Shown here piece after piece: positions 63,360 through 64,000 of a DNA stretch of 64,000 nt. The position numbers were made by a program, and so were the translations under genes. The stretch is from Natronoplasma sp964602715 (GTDB taxonomy: Archaea; Thermoplasmatota; Thermoplasmata; Halarchaeoplasmatales; Halarchaeoplasmataceae). The stretch spans positions 1-64,000 of the forward strand of contig CAZRSB010000003.1 in assembly GCA_964602715.1 (NCBI GenBank), given 5' to 3'. Below the pieces are notes generated by a model. The model did no database searches and was not told the origin of the DNA. It was given only the letters and a program-made list of their open reading frames with translations. The number at the start of each line of letters is the position of its first letter. Position 1 is the first letter of the stretch.

Positions 63360-63917
63360 ATGGACGTATACAATGCAATAAAGAAGAGAAGAAGTATAAG
63401 AAGATTTAGAGAGAAAAAAGTATCTGAAAAGACACTTGAAAAATGCATCGATGCTGCCAGATTGTCTCCCACTGGAGCTAACAAACAACCTCTAAAATTT
63501 ATAACTATAAAAGAGGAATTAGAGAATGTATTTCAATACACAAATTGGGCAGGATACATAGATTGGAATCCTTCTGAAAAGGAAATGCCAAGAGCATATA
63601 TCGCTATCACAAAACATGCCAAAAAGGGATCTAAAATTGATATCGGAATAGCAGCTCAAAGTATCTGTCTCACAGCATTAAACGAGGGGTTGGGTAGCTG
63701 TATGTTGGGAGCTATAGATAAAAAGAATCTTACCAGAATTTTACCGATACCTAAAAATCACGAACTCGAGCTTCTGATAGGTCTAGGCTATCCCAACGAA
63801 AATCCAAAAATAATTGAGAACCCTAAAAAAATAGAGTATTACAAGGAAAACAACGATTTGGTAGTTCCAAAAAAACCTATAGAAGAAGTATGGATCAAGC
63901 GGAATAAAGATGATTAG
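63360..63917 (+). CDS. Nitroreductase family protein
   Basis: A 185-residue FMN-dependent oxidoreductase. The phosphate-binding RRSIRRFREKKVS, the ARLSPTGANKQPLKF segment, and a C-terminal LLIGLGYPNENPK match the family. It probably acts as a dimer with NAD(P)H; the substrate is unknown. Divergent from the CARDB protein gene, with TTTTTATATAAT about 50 bases upstream. Confidence 0.93.
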   Translation: MDVYNAIKKRRSIRRFREKKVSEKTLEKCIDAARLSPTGANKQPLKFITIKEELENVFQYTNWAGYIDWNPSEKEMPRAYIAITKHAKKGSKIDIGIAAQSICLTALNEGLGSCMLGAIDKKNLTRILPIPKNHELELLIGLGYPNENPKIIENPKKIEYYKENNDLVVPKKPIEEVWIKRNKDD

Positions 63918-63952
63918 GATTTAAAATGATGATGAGCACCAAAAGGGACACA

Positions 63953-63960
63953 TTTAAATA
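63953..63960 (+). promoter_or_regulatory. TATA-like element at the right edge
   Basis: TTTAAATA 40 bases before the window end. The following gene, if any, lies outside the window. Confidence 0.4.
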
Positions 63961-64000
63961 CATGTTATCGTTAAGTCGATAGTTGCAGTTCGTTGTTTAT

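Overview
The window is archaeal chromosomal DNA from a euryarchaeote of roughly one-third G+C, judged by eye. The evidence is a set of archaea-only or archaeal-type genes: ribosomal proteins L44e, S27e and L21e, aIF2-alpha, aIF5B, RNA polymerase subunit F, Pus10, archaeosine TGT, ABCE1/Rli1, the archaeal-type S-adenosylmethionine synthetase, SMC with ScpA, a tRNA-Gly and a complete archaeal SRP RNA. Promoters are TATA-type and often very close to start codons. Proteins are rich in Glu and Lys. The giant CARDB/zinc-ribbon membrane protein and helical-repeat protein would fit a Thermoplasmatota-related lineage, but this is only a guess.

Left part (1 to about 28,200): an accessory region. It opens inside a large adenine-specific DNA methyltransferase. 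It continues with probable defence or conflict genes: a PD-(D/E)XK-like protein, a PLD nuclease with a possible modified-base reader, a DUF4238 protein, a ribbon-helix-helix plus P-loop ATPase, TPR proteins, and a DUF262-HNH-Schlafen AlbA_2 fusion. Many small zinc-binding or DNA-binding proteins lie among them, with fragments that look decayed. From about 13,000 to 24,960 the genes look like a replicating or integrating element: an RHH regulator behind seven 12-bp palindromic repeats, a GC-rich hairpin and a purine tract, a primase-helicase operon (18,356-22,355), a winged-helix protein, and a tyrosine integrase preceded by an array of hairpins led by GGGTCCA(C/T)TA(A). A Lys-rich repeat protein and an ABC-2 exporter follow. 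They lie on the 3' side of tRNA-Gly(GCC), a plausible integration site, but no second tRNA 3' end was found in the window.

Right part (28,232 to the end): mainly core genome. It holds tRNA-Gly, a PAS/GAF sensor without kinase domain, an EamA transporter, SRP RNA, the L44e-S27e-aIF2-alpha operon, a structured IS200/IS605-like non-coding segment, a QueH-like protein, a 1470-residue helical-repeat protein, a short Xer recombinase, an M20 peptidase, SAM synthetase, aIF5B, a GNAT protein, an MgtC protein, the Pus10-L21e-RpoF-DUF655 operon, SMC-ScpA, ABCE1, archaeosine TGT, a 1911-residue surface protein and a nitroreductase. The core genes serve translation, tRNA modification, protein targeting and chromosome segregation; the left part serves DNA defence and mobile-element maintenance.
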